64,000 bases of DNA from Staphylococcus pseudintermedius (GTDB lineage: Bacteria; Bacillota; Bacilli; Staphylococcales; Staphylococcaceae), in NCBI RefSeq assembly GCF_001792775.2, contig NZ_MLGE02000006.1:1-64000 (forward strand), written 5' to 3'. Shown piece by piece: positions 9,358 to 18,686 of this stretch (positions are counted from its first letter, which is position 1; the number at the start of each line of letters is the position of its first letter). A model generated the notes under the pieces. It was not told where the DNA came from, ran no database searches, and saw nothing but the letters and a program-made list of their open reading frames with translations. The position numbers and the translations under genes are program-made.

Positions 9358-9790
9358 AGATAAAAATTTTTGATGCGATTGATACGATATTTTGTTTAAC
9401 TTGTCCTCAATGCTTTATGGTTTTGATTGCCATTAAGGCTTCCCTTTCCAAAGGGGTGCCCCTTCAACGCACAAACGCTTGATTAAACGGGTACATTTGT
9501 TGAGCTGTTAATGGATTTTGGGAGCATTACAGAAATATCATGTGTCACAAAGGTTTCGTCGTATTGTCCTCGCAAGGCTGACTCGGCTTCTCAAAAGCGT
9601 AAACATTGAGAAGTCAGAGAGCTACTGCGATAAACAGTAACCGCTATTAAAGAAAAGAGGTCATTGTCAGCAGTATGCACGTATTCCCACAGGCGTCTCA
9701 GCCTTCTGGGAAATCTGATATTAAAATATTGAAATTGAGTGCAAGTTTATGAAATCAAGAAAACCAATAGTATCCAATTTTTATGTCCAA
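9358..9790. repeat. Palindromic dispersed repeat, copy 2
   Basis: Same organisation as the copy at 2900. It has a left end TTTTTGATGCGATTGAT with GTTTAACTTGTCCTC, a central GGGAGCATTACAGAAAT hairpin, AAGGCTGACTCGGCTTCTC...TTGAGAAGT, and a right end with GTGCAAGTTTATG and CCAATAGTATCC. It has diverged more than the 2900 and 40557 copies. It fills the gap between the surface protein and the autolysin; there is no coding frame. Confidence 0.75.
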
Positions 9791-9840
9791 TTCATCCTTA
9801 TTTTTTGACTGTTTAATAAATATAAATAAAGCAAAACCTG

Positions 9841-9891
9841 AAAAGTGGTAGAGGCGGGGATAACTTAATGTCCTTGCCTCTACCACTTTTT
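9841..9891. terminator. Strong bidirectional terminator
   Basis: AAAAGTGGTAGAGGC and GCCTCTACCACTTTT form a perfect 15-bp stem with A runs on one side and T runs on the other. It terminates the autolysin gene from the right and transcripts from the left. Confidence 0.9.
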
Positions 9892-9917
9892 AAATAAAAC
9901 AGCATGAGTAAAATTCT

Positions 9918-11993
9918 TTATTCAGTTGCTAAGTCACCGCTAATGTAATCTAATTGTGCGGCATCTTTTGCATCAATTGTACGGAATGAAATGACACCCA
10001 GTCCTCTGACATTAGATTCTGATATAACGATGGAACCATCACGATTCACTTTCTCAACGAAGGCGACGTGACCGTAATAACGATCTGCACCTAATTCATT
10101 CGGATTAAATACTACTGCACTGTGTACTTTTGGCTTGCTTGATACGCTATAACCTTGTGTAAGTGCAGAATAAGTCCAATCAGCGGCATTTCCCATTGTA
10201 CCTGAAATGTGAATGTCAAATTGTGCCATACGATTGTACACATACCACGTACATTGTCCATACGGATACGGTGAGTCTGCAGATATGGCAAATGGTTTGA
10301 AAGCACCGCCATCGCTTTTCGCAGTTTCGTTATCATCTTTCTCAGCTAATAAATCTGGCATGTCATCTTGGTCAAAACGCGTTAAATCGTACGCTTCAAT
10401 TAAAGCTTCTAACTTTTGGTCATATTGTGGATCTGTCGCATATGTACCAACGAGTGCTGAAGCGGCATCGTGATAACTAGAACTATGGCTTTTCCAAACG
10501 TCTTCATAGATATTCGGATTACCATCGATGCCTCCTTTAATTAAATCTGCATAATCTTGTAAGGACGCTTTGTGATCGGGGTATTTTCGGAAAGCAGCAT
10601 CGATTTCATACAATTGCTTGCCGTCTGATTCCAAAGTTTTGAAATGTGCGCTTTCTCCGTGATAGCTGCCTTTAATACCAAACAAGTTGAAATAAGGATC
10701 ACGTGATAATTCACTTCTACCAGAGTCAGATTCTAAAATCGCTTGAGCAATCATGATAGAGGCATAGAGGTCTTCTTGTTGACCGATATCATGTGCATCT
10801 TTCGCAATGTCATTAATAAACTCACGTGTTGATGATTGCGGAACGACACGCATTGTTCCTGCATCATTTGGAGATGTATCAGAATCGGGCATTGTTTCAA
10901 ACAGTGTCGTTTGACGTGTTTGCTTTCTATCTGCCTCATTTTGATAGGATTGTTTCGGCGCTTGTTCTCGTGATGACTTGAAAGTGTCAGGGTCAGAAAT
11001 TTGCGCTTCATGTTTTGGCGATTTTGACGTTGAAGATGGCTCATTAGCCTCTTTTTGTTGTTGATGTGCATGATGCGCTTGTTCAGCTTTTTCGCTATAT
11101 TCGTCTAACAGTGCATCAATCACCGCATCATTTTGATTTTTTTTAGTTTGTTGATCCGAAGTCGCGTCGTCACGAGTTGATGGCGCATGGTTTTCTGTTT
11201 GTTTATCTTCGGTATCCGGTGCATCTTCCGTTGTTGATGGCTTTTCAGTTGTACTATCGTCATTCACAGGTGGTACTTCCGATGTGCCTTCTGATGTAGC
11301 TTTGCTTTTTTCTGAAGTTGTCGCATCTTCAGTTGAGGGCTGTTCATTCGAAGTATCCGTGTTGTGTGAAGGTGTAACATTTTCATGGTCATTGTCTCGC
11401 TGTTCAGTTGAAGGTGATGCCGTTGTTGCTTGGTCTGATGATAATGCGTCATCAGTTGAAGTTGTCGTATCATTTTTACTGTCTTCACCACCGCTCAGAA
11501 TCGCTTGAAGTTGCTCGAAAAAGTCTCGATTTTCAGGCGTCGATGATTGCGCTTGTGTTGGCGTTGATGTCGCGTCATTTGTTGGTGCTGGATATGTATG
11601 CTGAGGCGCGTCTGTTGTTTCATTTAATGTAGAATGAAACAGTTGGCCAAACCAATCTGTATGAGGCGACAAAGACGATTTCAACTGTGAATCCAAAGGG
11701 GATGTTATGTCGAAAAGGTCAGCCTTTTTTGAATCATGTTGTTGCGAAGTTGTTTTCTCACTTGTTTTCGATGATTCTCGTTTCGTTGTTTCTTTTTTAT
11801 CTGATGATTGAGATTGCTTTTTACGGTCGTCACGTGTTTCGTCTGACGCGACATCTTGATCATGATTATCCACTTTTGGATTTTTAGGTCCATTTTCAGT
11901 TTGAGGTGTTGCTGCAACAGCCCATTGAGGTGTGACAGAAGGGATGAGCAATGCAGTACTTAACAACCCTGTATAAATGAATTTCTTATTCAA
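9918..11993 (-). CDS. Secreted autolysin: glucosaminidase plus CHAP amidase
   Basis: A 691-residue secreted murein hydrolase. A signal peptide (about 1-28, ending near AVAA) is followed by roughly 350 residues of low-complexity sequence rich in S, T, E, D, Q and K. Next is an N-acetylglucosaminidase domain (about 385-545; IAQAILESDSGRSEL, YFNLFGIKGSY) and a C-terminal CHAP domain (about 575-690) with the nucleophile Cys in YGQCTWYVYNR and the His in YYGHVAFVE. It would cut both glycan and peptide parts of peptidoglycan. It resembles the two-domain autolysin encoded next to sasF in S. aureus. Translation most likely starts at the TTG at 11993, behind AAAGGAG. The biased spacer generates several false open frames on the opposite strand. 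Confidence 0.9.
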   Translation of the reverse strand: MNKKFIYTGLLSTALLIPSVTPQWAVAATPQTENGPKNPKVDNHDQDVASDETRDDRKKQSQSSDKKETTKRESSKTSEKTTSQQHDSKKADLFDITSPLDSQLKSSLSPHTDWFGQLFHSTLNETTDAPQHTYPAPTNDATSTPTQAQSSTPENRDFFEQLQAILSGGEDSKNDTTTSTDDALSSDQATTASPSTEQRDNDHENVTPSHNTDTSNEQPSTEDATTSEKSKATSEGTSEVPPVNDDSTTEKPSTTEDAPDTEDKQTENHAPSTRDDATSDQQTKKNQNDAVIDALLDEYSEKAEQAHHAHQQQKEANEPSSTSKSPKHEAQISDPDTFKSSREQAPKQSYQNEADRKQTRQTTLFETMPDSDTSPNDAGTMRVVPQSSTREFINDIAKDAHDIGQQEDLYASIMIAQAILESDSGRSELSRDPYFNLFGIKGSYHGESAHFKTLESDGKQLYEIDAAFRKYPDHKASLQDYADLIKGGIDGNPNIYEDVWKSHSSSYHDAASALVGTYATDPQYDQKLEALIEAYDLTRFDQDDMPDLLAEKDDNETAKSDGGAFKPFAISADSPYPYGQCTWYVYNRMAQFDIHISGTMGNAADWTYSALTQGYSVSSKPKVHSAVVFNPNELGADRYYGHVAFVEKVNRDGSIVISESNVRGLGVISFRTIDAKDAAQLDYISGDLATE

Positions 11994-12321
11994 TTTAAGA
12001 CTCCTTTCTTAAAAAAAGCGCAGTGATTGATGTGTAAAATAGGGTTGAAATGCACAATGATAATGGCACGACTCGGGTCACAAGGGGAAGTGACGTGATG
12101 TGAGATTAACGTGTTTGATTCATCACTATCAAAAGCATTCCGTTTATACAAAGGTATACAAAATGCTAAAGAACTTGTTATACTAAAAGATGTCTTGCAT
12201 TTCGTTGATGCGTGTTAACTTAAAAATAAAAATAACGAAATTTTGCAATTGTTATACATATTTTATATTACATGAATGAAAGTAAATAATAAAGTGTTTC
12301 ACAAAATATTGAGGTGAAAAA
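11994..12321. other. Divergent intergenic region, autolysin/pip
   Basis: About 330 bases holding the promoters of the leftward autolysin gene and the rightward pip gene. A TATACT near 12179 could be a -10 for the rightward gene, but no good -35 is seen. TATACAAAGGTATACAAA near 12146 is a short direct repeat. I see no gene here. Confidence 0.4.
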
Positions 12322-15156
12322 ATGAAGAATGCCATCAAACTTTTTCTGACGGATATTAAAAAAATTGCTAAAACACCTGGAGCGATGGTGCTGATTTTAG
12401 GGTTAGCGATACTGCCTTCTTTTTATGCGTGGTTCAACCTCGAAGCAACTTGGGATCCGTACTCGAATACAGACGGCATTAAAATTGCAGTTGTCAACGA
12501 GGATAAAGGCGATACAGTGCGCAATAAAAAAATTAACGTTGGGAATCAAATAGAAGAGACTTTGCGTAAAGATGACCATTTTGATTGGCAAATGGTGAGT
12601 CGAGAAAAGGCGGATCGGGAATTAAAAATGGGAAAATATTATGCGGCGATTTATATTCCAGAAAAATTCACGCATCAAGTGACTGGAATTGTGCGTAAAG
12701 ACCCTCAACAAGCTGAAGTCGAATATAAAGTGAATCAGAAGCTGAACGCGATTGCACCTAAAATGACGGATGCTGGCTCAAGTGAAATAGTGAGAAATGC
12801 GAACAAAAAATTTAACGAGACGGTGACGAAAGCTTTATTAGATGAAGCAAATCGTATTGGCATTAAACTAGAAGACCAATTGCCCAACTATCACAAAGTC
12901 AGAGATGGCATTTATGCGGCGAATAATGCATTGCCAAAAATCGAAAAGTTCCGTAAAACATTGATTTATTTAGATGAAAATCAAGACCAAATCGATCAAT
13001 ATGCGGACAAATTTAGAGCACTAGATCAATATAAAGATGATGCAGTGACAGCAACCGAGCGTTTAAATCAACTGAACGCGAGCATCCCAGCCATTAACGA
13101 GCGTGCCAAACTTATTGTGTCATTAAATCAAGCGATGCCAGACATTGAGCGTGTGCTCCAAGTGGCAAGTGGTGTGCCTAATCATTTCCCAGAGATTAAC
13201 GATGGGGTGGACCGTGCCATTGCAGGTACAGATCAAGCACTTGTTAAACTGAACGAAATTCAACAGCTATTGCCTGCAGTAGAACAACGTGTGAATGTAC
13301 TTCAAAATGGCGTGGACCGTGGAAGAGTAGTAAATCAAGCTGTAGGAGAAAATGCGCGAAATGCGACTACAACCACACCGCAAAGTGCACGAGGTACGGC
13401 ATATCATACGGCAGCAATGAGTACGACGACACAAGGAGATAGTACCAACGTTCCAGCGGGTCACATCATTTCACCAGCAGATGCGCAAACGATGACGACG
13501 GCTTATGGGGATACATTGCAGCAAGTGAATCAAGCGGTAACACAACAACTTAAAGCGACGTCCGCTGATTTAGATACGGCAGAAAACTTAAGTTACGGTA
13601 TTTTGAGCGCCAAAGATCCAAAACAATTTGAATCGCCGTTAAACCACCTCATTGCACGTATGAATAACGCGACGAAAACGATTCGTGATTATAGAGATTA
13701 TTTAGCAAACATTGAAAAAAGTGAAGGTGTCGATTTTTCAGATGCCCAATCACGACTCAAAACAGTGCAAGAAGATATTGAACAACGAACAAAACGTTTG
13801 AATGCATTAAAGGATGCTATCTCAGCAGGCAACTCTGGTCAAGCAGAAGCTGCAGATGTATTGGATAGTCTATCTAAAGCAAAAGATCAGTTAAACGCTG
13901 TTGGAAAATACCTTAGAGGAGATTTTACACAAACACTACGGGATATTTCTGACAGATTGGGCGCAGCATTGAATCAAGGGGCAACGACTTTAGACAATGT
14001 ACAACAGCGTCTGAATCAGTTAAACAGTGCGATACGACAAGGGCAGCAATTTTTAACTGAAGGGCAACAACGCTTACACCAATTAAGTGATACGTTACCT
14101 CGCGTGGAAGCAGCATATATTAATGCGATGAAAGCAGCCCAAGCTTACTTTCCACAATTTCGTCAAAAGGTCGCTGAAGCATCCAACTTTGTAGAAAATG
14201 ACTTACCAAGAGTGGAAGGACGAGTTTCTGATGCGACTGCCACAGTGAATGAAAAATTACCAGAAGCATTCGCACAATATGACCGTTTGCGCAATATTTT
14301 AGATACAAATCAACCAAAAGCGAAAGAAACATTACATCGTTTGGCAGAATTTGCAAGAAATGATTTGCCGCAAGTTGAAGAAGATTTGCAAAAGGCAGAC
14401 GGTATTTTTAAACAACTCGATAAAGAGAATACGATAGAAGATTTAATTGACTTATTGCGGAATGACCTGAAAAAACAAGCTGGTGTCATTGCCAGTCCAG
14501 TCGATCTACAAAAAGAGAATGTTTTCCCAGTTAAAGATTATGGTTCAGCGAGTACACCATTCTATACGGCATTGGCAATTTGGGTCGGCGCATTGTTACT
14601 TGTCAGCTTGTTGTCAGTGCACAATAAGCATCCAGAGTTAAAACCATATTTGACCATTCGCGAAACATATCTAGGTAAAATGGGACTTTTCTTATTAATG
14701 AATATCATACAAGCGACGATCGTCTCTATTGGGGATATTGTGATTTTGAAAGCATCGATTGAATCAGTGCCACTTTTTATTGCGATTAGTATGTATTCTG
14801 CACTGATATTTACAACGATTGTGTATACATTAGTATCAGTATTAGGAAATCCAGGTAAAGCACTGGCTATCGTCTTGCTTGTATTACAAATCGCTGGGGG
14901 TGGCGGAACATTCCCAATTGAAGTGACACCACAATTTTTCCAAAGTATTCACCCATTCTTGCCATTCTCATACAGTATTGATGCATTGAGAGAAGCAGTG
15001 GGTGGACCTGTGCCACAAATTTTAACGTATAAGTTGACGATGCTTACTGTATTTGGTGTTGGTTTCTTCTTAGTGGGCTTGATAGGGAAGCCGTATTTAG
15101 ACCCATTAGCACAAGGATTAGCGGAAAAGGCCGAGAAGAGCGACGTATTGGAATAA
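12322..15156 (+). CDS. YhgE/Pip-family (phage infection protein) membrane protein
   Basis: A 944-residue protein with one N-terminal transmembrane helix (about 22-42, then the conserved YAWFNLEATWDPY). A long extracellular coiled-coil domain (about 45-740) follows, and then a C-terminal ABC-2-type membrane domain with about six helices (about 750-930; includes GGGGTFPIEVTPQFFQSIHPFLPFSYSIDALREAVGG). The family includes Lactococcus Pip, a phage receptor, B. subtilis YhgE, and the type VII secretion protein EsaA as a distant relative. No ess/esx genes are present, so this is the stand-alone type. Its role may be export or a surface receptor. The start follows GAGGTGAAAAA. Confidence 0.85.
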   Translation: MKNAIKLFLTDIKKIAKTPGAMVLILGLAILPSFYAWFNLEATWDPYSNTDGIKIAVVNEDKGDTVRNKKINVGNQIEETLRKDDHFDWQMVSREKADRELKMGKYYAAIYIPEKFTHQVTGIVRKDPQQAEVEYKVNQKLNAIAPKMTDAGSSEIVRNANKKFNETVTKALLDEANRIGIKLEDQLPNYHKVRDGIYAANNALPKIEKFRKTLIYLDENQDQIDQYADKFRALDQYKDDAVTATERLNQLNASIPAINERAKLIVSLNQAMPDIERVLQVASGVPNHFPEINDGVDRAIAGTDQALVKLNEIQQLLPAVEQRVNVLQNGVDRGRVVNQAVGENARNATTTTPQSARGTAYHTAAMSTTTQGDSTNVPAGHIISPADAQTMTTAYGDTLQQVNQAVTQQLKATSADLDTAENLSYGILSAKDPKQFESPLNHLIARMNNATKTIRDYRDYLANIEKSEGVDFSDAQSRLKTVQEDIEQRTKRLNALKDAISAGNSGQAEAADVLDSLSKAKDQLNAVGKYLRGDFTQTLRDISDRLGAALNQGATTLDNVQQRLNQLNSAIRQGQQFLTEGQQRLHQLSDTLPRVEAAYINAMKAAQAYFPQFRQKVAEASNFVENDLPRVEGRVSDATATVNEKLPEAFAQYDRLRNILDTNQPKAKETLHRLAEFARNDLPQVEEDLQKADGIFKQLDKENTIEDLIDLLRNDLKKQAGVIASPVDLQKENVFPVKDYGSASTPFYTALAIWVGALLLVSLLSVHNKHPELKPYLTIRETYLGKMGLFLLMNIIQATIVSIGDIVILKASIESVPLFIAISMYSALIFTTIVYTLVSVLGNPGKALAIVLLVLQIAGGGGTFPIEVTPQFFQSIHPFLPFSYSIDALREAVGGPVPQILTYKLTMLTVFGVGFFLVGLIGKPYLDPLAQGLAEKAEKSDVLE

Positions 15157-15204
15157 TGTTTTTGAAATCAGGCATATTGTTTTTGGTGGTAACTACAATT
15201 GCTG

Positions 15205-15375
15205 AACCGTGCTGCGCTTTCCGAGACGCCGATCTCTCAACGAACTAACGCTTAATTGAACTGTTATAAAAGAAGCGTTAGTGGATTTTGGGAACAGTAC
15301 AGAAATCTCATGTGCAACAAAGATTTTGTATGACAGTGATCTTTCAAAACACGATTCTTTGTTGAGTCGTCAATG
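15205..15375. repeat. Dispersed repeat fragment, copy 3
   Basis: A decayed copy of the palindromic element. It keeps the CAACGAACTAACGCTTAATTG...GCGTTAGTGGATTTTGGGA block and CAGTACAGAAATCTCATGTG...AACAAAGATTT, but lacks both outer arms. The rest of the gap after pip shows no gene. Confidence 0.6.
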
Positions 15376-15390
15376 TTTCATTATAGCAAG

Positions 15391-15435
15391 TGCAGTGCAA
15401 AGGTCGTGAAGCCCTTTTGCACTGTGCTTTTTATT
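15391..15435 (+). terminator. Intrinsic terminator
   Basis: TGCAGTGCAAAGG pairs with CCTTTTGCACTGTGC apart from a small mismatch, followed by TTTTTATTTTT. It ends the pip transcription unit. Confidence 0.8.
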
Positions 15436-15541
15436 TTTAGAATTTGTAGTTAATTGTATTTTCTTCTTTTTGAGGTTGGCAATAGTTGTTGATTAGTATA
15501 TAATACATATCGAAATACTAGGAATTGAAAAGGGGATAATC

Positions 15542-16171
15542 ATGGAGTTTATGGACGTGTTTGAAAAATGGGCAGAGCGTTATGATGAAACGGTATTTAA
15601 CACTGGTAATGACAATGAGTATGAAGATGTGTTTGACGGCTACACAGCAATGTTAGAGGGCGTGGTTGCATTATCATCGGGACGTGTACTTGAGATTGGT
15701 GCCGGCACAGGTAATTTAACACAGCGGCTTATCCATCAGGAGTTCGATGTCACAGCCATTGATCCTTCAGAAGACATGCGGACGATTGCGAATCAAAAAG
15801 AAGGCATACATGTGCTAGATGGCCACTTTTTGAATATTCCTGTTGACGCACACTTCGATACAATCGTGTCTACATTCGCCTTTCATCACTTAGATCATGT
15901 TAGTAAACGAGAGGCGCTGACTTATTTGAAGTCATTTTTAACAGACGGGGGTCAAGTGATTCTCGTTGATACATTGTTTGAGTCTGAGGCAGACAAAGCG
16001 CGCATGATTGAGACGTATCGTGATAAGGGCTATGTCAATTTAGTCGAGGATTTAGAGACGGAATACTATCCTTTTAAAGATGAGCTCACTTCAATTGTTG
16101 AAGCAGTGGGTGGCAAAGCTGAATTTGAACGATTGAATACATTTGCATGGCGTGTGCGTATCACGTTTTAG
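15542..16171 (+). CDS. Class I SAM-dependent methyltransferase (YrrT-like)
   Basis: A 209-residue methyltransferase. The SAM-binding glycine loop is VLEIGAGTGNLT (about 50-61), the acidic end of strand 2 is TAIDPSEDM, and the TIVSTFAFHHL segment contributes to the active site. The N-terminus (FEKWAERYDETV) and C-terminus resemble B. subtilis YrrT, a putative AdoMet methyltransferase linked to methionine-to-cysteine recycling. In Bacillus yrrT precedes mtnN and the mccAB genes, but no such neighbours are present here. The start follows AAAAGGGGATAATC. The gene is monocistronic with a terminator after it. The substrate is unknown. Confidence 0.8.
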   Translation: MEFMDVFEKWAERYDETVFNTGNDNEYEDVFDGYTAMLEGVVALSSGRVLEIGAGTGNLTQRLIHQEFDVTAIDPSEDMRTIANQKEGIHVLDGHFLNIPVDAHFDTIVSTFAFHHLDHVSKREALTYLKSFLTDGGQVILVDTLFESEADKARMIETYRDKGYVNLVEDLETEYYPFKDELTSIVEAVGGKAEFERLNTFAWRVRITF

Positions 16172-16232
16172 GATGTTGAGTAATATGAATATTTGAACTG
16201 GTTAGTGTGGCATATCTCGCATTATCAGTATA

Positions 16233-16269
16233 GCAGTGATCCGATGTCGTGTTGGATGACTGCTTTTTT
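16233..16269 (+). terminator. Terminator after the methyltransferase
   Basis: GCAGTGATCC pairs with GGATGACTGC with one mismatch around an 11-base loop, then TTTTTT. It separates the methyltransferase from queH. Confidence 0.75.
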
Positions 16270-16357
16270 GTTGATGAAAATGGCCATACATTGTAAGAAA
16301 TTTTGTGATATATTTGTTTTATTGAAAAGAGATAAGAATTCGAAATGGGGGAGTCCT

Positions 16358-17086
16358 ATGATTCAAGCGGAACACATTTTAGAAAAAATGAAAAATCAAA
16401 AGATCAATTACGACAAAGTTTTACGTAAGATGATTGTCAATTGGGAGCGTGAAAATGAGCGTCCTTCTATTTTGTTACATAGTTGTTGTGCACCATGTAG
16501 TACCTATACGTTAGAGTTTTTAACGGAATACGCGGATGTGTCCATTTATTTTGCGAATCCGAACATACATCCCAAAAATGAATACTTGCGACGTGCACGT
16601 GTCCAAGAGCAGTTTGTGCATGACTTTAATGAAAGAACAGGCAATAATGTCCGCTATATCGAAGCGCCATATGAGCCGCATGAATTTATGAAAATGGCGA
16701 AATCTCGTGGTTTGACAGAAGAACCTGAAGGCGGTGCGAGATGTTCGGCATGTTTTGGTATGCGTTTAGAAATGGTGGCAGAAGCGGCGGTAGAACTTGG
16801 CTATGATTATTTTGGTAGTGCGATTACATTATCACCGAAGAAAAATGCACAGTTGATTAATGAAATTGGTTTAGACGTGCAACAATTGTATGATGTGAAA
16901 TATTTACCGAGTGACTTTAAGAAAAATAAAGGCTATGAACGTTCAATTACGATGTGTCAAGATTATGACATTTTCCGTCAATGTTACTGTGGCTGTGTGT
17001 TTGCTGCTCAACAACAAGGTATTGATTTCAAAACCATTAACCAACAAGCAAAGCTATTTTTAGAACATTTAGAAAATAAAAATTAA
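16358..17086 (+). CDS. queH: Epoxyqueuosine reductase QueH
   Basis: A 242-residue DUF208/QueH protein that catalyses the last step of tRNA queuosine synthesis, reducing epoxyqueuosine to queuosine. It has the family's cysteine set: HSCCAPC (Cys43, 44, 47), CSACFG, and near the C-terminus CQDYDIFRQCYCGC, which together hold an iron-sulfur cluster and a second metal. The ATG at 16358 is chosen because GGGGGAG precedes it, and the 55 in-frame codons upstream overlap a terminator. No preQ1 riboswitch is obvious upstream. QueH replaces the cobalamin-dependent QueG in many Firmicutes. Confidence 0.9.
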   Translation: MIQAEHILEKMKNQKINYDKVLRKMIVNWERENERPSILLHSCCAPCSTYTLEFLTEYADVSIYFANPNIHPKNEYLRRARVQEQFVHDFNERTGNNVRYIEAPYEPHEFMKMAKSRGLTEEPEGGARCSACFGMRLEMVAEAAVELGYDYFGSAITLSPKKNAQLINEIGLDVQQLYDVKYLPSDFKKNKGYERSITMCQDYDIFRQCYCGCVFAAQQQGIDFKTINQQAKLFLEHLENKN

Positions 17087-17107
17087 GGATAACCAAAATA
17101 AATAGTT

Positions 17108-17167
17108 TTATATGACGAAAATTTTTCTGATATAATATTAGCGGTGATAGTGAGTTAGGCTAATTAT
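17108..17167 (+). promoter_or_regulatory. nikA promoter with overlapping inverted repeat
   Basis: An extended -10 element, TGATATAAT (TATAAT at 17131-17136), has a weak -35 near 17108. Immediately after the -10, ATTAGC (17137-17142) and GCTAAT (17159-17164) form an inverted repeat with a 16-base spacer, flanked by ATAAT on the left and ATTAT on the right. The position around the transcription start suits a repressor operator. The regulator is unknown. Confidence 0.5.
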
Positions 17168-17189
17168 AGAGAAAGAAGGCGCTTATCGT

Positions 17190-18686
17190 ATGAAATTGAA
17201 ATATTCACTCGCTGTTTTAACAACAACATCATTATTGTTGGCAAGTTGTGGTACAGAATCGGGGGACCGCAATGCTGACGAAAAGGTGTTAGATATTGAG
17301 ATGCCTTTGAAAACGACATCGATTGCTCCATATGAAACAGATGTCCCTGTTAGAGCGGGCGCACTAGAGTCTTTATTCAAAGTATCCAAAGAGGGAGAAG
17401 TACAGCCTTGGTTGGCTAAAGACTTTAAACAGGTCTCTTCTGAAAAATTGGAACTAACGGTTAAAGATGATGTAAAGTTCCAAAATGGTGAAAAATTAAC
17501 AGGACAAAAAGTGAAAGAAAGTTTAGAACAAGCATTGAAAGAGAGCGATTTTGTAAAATCAACGTTACCGATTAAATCTATTGAAGCGGTTGGTCAAAAA
17601 GTAACGATTACTACGAAAGAGGCTTACCCAGAGCTCGCTTCTGAACTCGCCAATCCGTACGTCGCTATTTTCGATGCGGATGCAAAAACAGACATTGATG
17701 CGAAGCCAGTCGGTACAGGCCCTTATCAAATTAAAGATTATCAACGCGCTCAAAAGATTACGCTTGATCGTAATGATAATTACTGGCATGGAAAACCTAA
17801 ACTTGATGGTGTGACTGTGACATATCAAGAAGATGGTAATGCACGTGTCAGTCATTTACAATCAGGTGAAGCGGATTTAATTACGGACGTCCCTGTAAAT
17901 CGAGTGAAACAACTTGAGGAGAAAGGTGATACAAAAGTGTCGCACGTTTCTGGCTACCGTACACAAATGGTGATTTACAACTTACATAGTGACAAAATGA
18001 CGCATGATGTTCGAGAAGCCATGGATAAAATTATTGATCGTAAAGGGTTGGCGAAAGATGTGTCAAATGGTTATGCGAAACCTGCAACGGGCCCATTTAA
18101 TGATAATTTAGACTTTATTGACAACCATAAAGTGAAAAAACAAGATATTGAAGGTGCAAAAAAGTTAATGGAAGATGCCGGTTATAGTGATGCACATCCA
18201 CTCAAAATTCAACTTGCAACATATGAAGGTCGCCCAGAACTTCCTAAAATGGCACAAGTCATTCAATCTGATGCCAAAAAAGCACATATTGATATTGAAA
18301 TTCGCAACGTCGATGATATTGAAGGCTACTTAGAAGATCGCTCACAATGGGATGCGACGATGTATAGTTTTGGTACGATTCCACGTGGGGATACAGGTTA
18401 CTTCTTCAATCAAGCGTTCCATGAAGATGGTTCAAGCAATAAAGGGGCATACAAAAATAAAGAAGTGACAGAAATGATCGACACATTGAATCATACTGTA
18501 GATAAAGCGCAACGTGAGTCACTCTCAAATGACATTATTGATAAAGCAGCACAAGACATTCCAGCAAGCTACATTACGTATAACGATACAGTAGATGGCA
18601 TGAATAAAGATGTGACGCACTTTAAGGCAACACCAGAAGGCATTTATTTAGTCGATGATAAGGTTGATATTCAAGATGCAAATTAA
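17190..18686 (+). CDS. nikA: ABC transporter substrate-binding lipoprotein (NikA-like)
   Basis: A 498-residue SBP_bac_5 (peptide/nickel family) lipoprotein. A signal sequence ends in the lipobox LLLASC, so Cys20 would be lipidated and the protein tethered outside the membrane. Family landmarks include GTGPYQIKDYQ, NDNYWHGKP and the C-terminal YITYNDTV. It is the first gene of a complete nikABCDE-type operon and overlaps the next gene by 11 bases. The region from about residue 40 (TSIAPYETDVPVRAGALESLFK) looks more like staphylococcal nickel-uptake SBPs than oligopeptide binders, and a urease lies in the same window. The ligand (nickel, a metallophore complex or a peptide) is inferred, not shown. 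Confidence 0.75.
   Translation: MKLKYSLAVLTTTSLLLASCGTESGDRNADEKVLDIEMPLKTTSIAPYETDVPVRAGALESLFKVSKEGEVQPWLAKDFKQVSSEKLELTVKDDVKFQNGEKLTGQKVKESLEQALKESDFVKSTLPIKSIEAVGQKVTITTKEAYPELASELANPYVAIFDADAKTDIDAKPVGTGPYQIKDYQRAQKITLDRNDNYWHGKPKLDGVTVTYQEDGNARVSHLQSGEADLITDVPVNRVKQLEEKGDTKVSHVSGYRTQMVIYNLHSDKMTHDVREAMDKIIDRKGLAKDVSNGYAKPATGPFNDNLDFIDNHKVKKQDIEGAKKLMEDAGYSDAHPLKIQLATYEGRPELPKMAQVIQSDAKKAHIDIEIRNVDDIEGYLEDRSQWDATMYSFGTIPRGDTGYFFNQAFHEDGSSNKGAYKNKEVTEMIDTLNHTVDKAQRESLSNDIIDKAAQDIPASYITYNDTVDGMNKDVTHFKATPEGIYLVDDKVDIQDAN

Noticed and set aside
11264-11917. Several open frames on both strands within the autolysin gene
   Set aside because: They are overlapping shadows of the low-complexity S/T/E/D-rich spacer of the real minus-strand gene, with no ribosome sites and unnatural compositions.
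16172-16357. preQ1 riboswitch before queH
   Set aside because: The region contains an ordinary terminator for the upstream gene; I could not find the small pseudoknot pattern of a preQ1 aptamer.
16193-16357. N-terminal extension of QueH by 55 codons
   Set aside because: The extension runs through a terminator hairpin and lacks a ribosome site, whereas GGGGGAG precedes the ATG at 16358.
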